Shown here piece after piece: positions 12,522 to 14,351 of a stretch of 14,351 nt of DNA (position 1 is the first letter of the stretch; each line of letters starts with the position of its first letter). A program made the translations under genes and the position numbers. Origin of the DNA: PNAI01 sp964575715 (GTDB lineage: Bacteria > Pseudomonadota > Alphaproteobacteria > Rhizobiales > Xanthobacteraceae); the NCBI GenBank assembly GCA_964575715.1, contig CAZNSG010000364.1, forward strand, positions 1 to 14,351. The letters are read 5' to 3'. Under the pieces are notes generated by a model. The model was not told where the DNA came from and made no database searches. It was given only the letters and a program-made list of their open reading frames with translations.

Positions 12522-14351
12522 TTACGCCTCCTCCAGCGGGCGCCCGGCTTTCGCACGCAGCGCGCGATAAACCGCCTCGGAATTGAGTGGCAGGTCCATC
12601 AGGCGAATGCCAACCGCGTCATCGATCGCATTGCCGATCGCCGGCGACACGCAGAAAGTCGCAACTTCGCCAACGCCTTTGGCGCCGAACGGGCCGTTAT
12701 GCTGGACATTGTCGACCGTGAGATTTTCCATCGTTCTGGGCAAGTCGCGGATCCCTGGAATCTTGTAATCCGCCAACGAGGCGTTGGTGACTTGGCCGCC
12801 ATCGATATGCATCTTTTCGAACATCGTGAATCCAACATGCATCAAGGCCGCCCCGGAGATTTGCGTCTCGACGATTTTTGGATTGATTGCCTTGCCGCAG
12901 TCTATGACGTTGATCAGCTTGGCAATTTTCACGTGGCCGGTTTCCGTATCGACCTCGACTTCGGCGCCGACAGCGGAGGCCATCCAAAACGGCGTTACAT
13001 TCGGCGAAAGGCCAGTTTCAGGATTCGGCGACACATAGTCGGGCTTGTAAATTCCTGAGCCGATTACATTGCCGGCCTGCATGCCGTAACGTTTCTTGAA
13101 AAGATCGGCGACCGGAATGTTGGAGCCCTCGGGTTCGCCCACGTCACGTGCAAGCTGGTTGATTTTTTCCCGCGCATCCTCCGCCGCAAGCCGCACCGAA
13201 TGACCCATGTGAAACGTCGATCGCGAACCGAGCGTGCCCATATCGTAAGGCGTAACATCGGTGTCGCACGGCGCGATCCGCACCGACTCCGCCGGAATGT
13301 TGAGTACCTCGCCGACAATCTGTGCCATGACGGTGTTTGAACCTTGGCCCATATCGATGGTGCTACAATAGAGGGCAACAGAACCATCGGCGGACACGTT
13401 GACAATCGCGACTGAAGTGGTCGGCGTGGTCACAGCTTTGATGGCGATGGCAAAGCCGCGGCCGCGACGAATGACGCCGGTGCCCTTGTCGAGCGGTTGC
13501 GACCAGTTCATGCGATTGAGCACGAGGTCCATGACCTTTTCGACCGCAGCGTCCTTGAGTACCTGGCTGGTCGTATGTTGGCCGCCGTCCCGCATGATGT
13601 TCTTGCGCCGAAACTCGACCGGATCGAGCTTGAGCGCGCGTGCGATCATGTCGGTGTGGCTCTCGTATGCCCACACCAATTGCGGCACGCCAAATCCGCG
13701 CAGTGCACCGGCCGGCGTTACATTGGTGTAGAGCGCAAGCGAATCGATCGAGACGTTATCGATGTCGTATGGACCAGCTGCAGTGAGACCGGATTTCTGC
13801 GTAACGCGCGGGCCGATGTCCGCATAGGCACCTCCGTTCCAAAGGACTTCGCACTTGCGCGCGACGATCTTGCCGTCCTTGTCAACACCGGTGTTAATTC
13901 GGAAGGTGCATGGATGCCTGGTGATTTGATAGAACATTTCCTCCATGGTCAGCGCTACCTTCACAGGCTTACGCGCGATCATGGAGAGCGCGAGGGCGAG
14001 CGCTTCAAGCTTGATGTAGAGCTTCGAGCCATAGCCGCTGCCGAGATACGGCACCTTGATGCGGACTCGATTTTCCGGCCAGCCGAGCAGACGAGCAATT
14101 TCAGTACGCACGAACGATGGGCCTTGCGAGGCCGTGTAAAGCGTGACGCCGGTGTCCTTGTAGTCGGCGATTGTCGCGTGCGGCTCGAATGATAGGTGGA
14201 GGACTTTCTGGGTGCGAAATTCGTGCTCGAATTTGTGGACGGCGCTTGCGTAGGCGGTGTCGAAATCACCGCGGCGAAGCTTATAGCTTAGCGCGAGATT
14301 GGTGTTCTTAACACCTTTGAGGTGCTTTAGATCGGCGAAGGTTGCGGCTGG
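12522..14351 (-). CDS. Molybdenum hydroxylase molybdopterin-binding large subunit (xanthine dehydrogenase/aldehyde oxidase family), partial at window end
   Basis: The frame is open from the stop at 12522 to the window edge, 609 codons. The visible start (PAATFADLKHLKGVKN) is mid-protein, so about 150-180 N-terminal residues lie outside. The GTG at 14109-14111 is internal, because the 80 codons before it are clearly family sequence (FEHEFRTQKVLHLSFEPHA). Motifs include the ALRGFGVPQ loop, close to the AFRGFGGPQ of xanthine dehydrogenase and unlike the cysteine loop of CO dehydrogenase; GQGSNTVMAQIVGEVL for cofactor contact; and GAKGVGE with the catalytic Glu at 12666-12668. It hydroxylates an aldehyde or N-heteroaromatic substrate. 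With the 2Fe-2S subunit one base downstream it forms a conventional pair. Compared with the plus-strand paralogue at 5652 the active-site loops differ, so a different substrate or ring position is likely. Confidence 0.94.
   Translation of the reverse strand, partial: PAATFADLKHLKGVKNTNLALSYKLRRGDFDTAYASAVHKFEHEFRTQKVLHLSFEPHATIADYKDTGVTLYTASQGPSFVRTEIARLLGWPENRVRIKVPYLGSGYGSKLYIKLEALALALSMIARKPVKVALTMEEMFYQITRHPCTFRINTGVDKDGKIVARKCEVLWNGGAYADIGPRVTQKSGLTAAGPYDIDNVSIDSLALYTNVTPAGALRGFGVPQLVWAYESHTDMIARALKLDPVEFRRKNIMRDGGQHTTSQVLKDAAVEKVMDLVLNRMNWSQPLDKGTGVIRRGRGFAIAIKAVTTPTTSVAIVNVSADGSVALYCSTIDMGQGSNTVMAQIVGEVLNIPAESVRIAPCDTDVTPYDMGTLGSRSTFHMGHSVRLAAEDAREKINQLARDVGEPEGSNIPVADLFKKRYGMQAGNVIGSGIYKPDYVSPNPETGLSPNVTPFWMASAVGAEVEVDTETGHVKIAKLINVIDCGKAINPKIVETQISGAALMHVGFTMFEKMHIDGGQVTNASLADYKIPGIRDLPRTMENLTVDNVQHNGPFGAKGVGEVATFCVSPAIGNAIDDAVGIRLMDLPLNSEAVYRALRAKAGRPLEEA

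Noticed and set aside
12521..12556. Longer start for the 2Fe-2S subunit
   Set aside because: It would overlap the large-subunit coding end and adds an Arg-rich segment; the ATG at 12518-12520 has a strong GGAGG and a family-typical N-terminus.
14109..14111. GTG as the start of the second large subunit
   Set aside because: The 80 codons upstream in the same frame are clear family sequence, so the gene continues past the window edge.
1..14351. CRISPR arrays, tRNA or rRNA genes
   Set aside because: No regularly spaced repeats and no tRNA-like or rRNA-like sequence was seen on either strand.

Overview
This window looks like a stretch of a GC-rich proteobacterial chromosome (or large plasmid) carrying accessory catabolic genes. 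The best guess is an alphaproteobacterium of the Hyphomicrobiales (Bradyrhizobium-like), with Burkholderiales as the main alternative. The reasons are two tripartite-tricarboxylate (Bug/TctC) solute receptors, CoxL/XDH-type molybdenum hydroxylases, a UbiD-type decarboxylase, a LigB-type ring-cleavage dioxygenase, and the end of an IS3-family element at the left edge. The taxonomic guess rests on gene content only.

Layout. Positions 1-140 are the end of an IS3-family insertion sequence with the first 25 codons of its orfA. Positions 141-360 contain no gene I can support. Positions 361-5316 form a minus-strand set transcribed right to left: a Bug receptor, an asparaginase-family amidohydrolase, an allantoinase/hydantoinase-family cyclic amidohydrolase and, after a 129-bp gap, a His-rich G3E (COG0523) metallochaperone GTPase. 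Positions 5317-5651 are a divergent control region with a 9+9 bp inverted repeat, a pair of direct octamers and a good sigma70-like promoter facing right. Positions 5652-8161 (plus strand) hold a molybdopterin-subunit gene overlapping, by ATGA, a FAD-subunit gene reduced to its first 53 codons. A LigB-LigA fused extradiol dioxygenase follows (8357-9415). It converges, 22 bp apart, on a second minus-strand set (14351 to 9438): a molybdenum hydroxylase large subunit (cut by the window end), its 2Fe-2S subunit, a second Bug receptor and a UbiD-family decarboxylase.

How the genes could work together (inference). The receptors bind an organic acid or related solute. The molybdenum hydroxylases insert oxygen from water into an aromatic or N-heteroaromatic ring, the UbiD enzyme removes a carboxylate, and the LigB-type enzyme opens the diol ring. 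On the left, the cyclic amidohydrolase plus the asparaginase-like enzyme match the logic of an imidase / half-amidase route: a cyclic imide or ureide is opened to a half-amide, then deamidated with release of ammonia. The left and right halves could be one N-heteroaromatic pathway or two neighbouring ones. No transcriptional regulator, TctA/TctB permease, UbiX, MoCo-insertion factor or intact FAD subunit lies inside the window.

Most notable points: the orphaned molybdenum hydroxylase with a truncated FAD partner, the Asp-to-Asn change in the asparaginase catalytic motif, the Cys-containing C-terminal extension on the G3E GTPase, and the structured divergent promoter.
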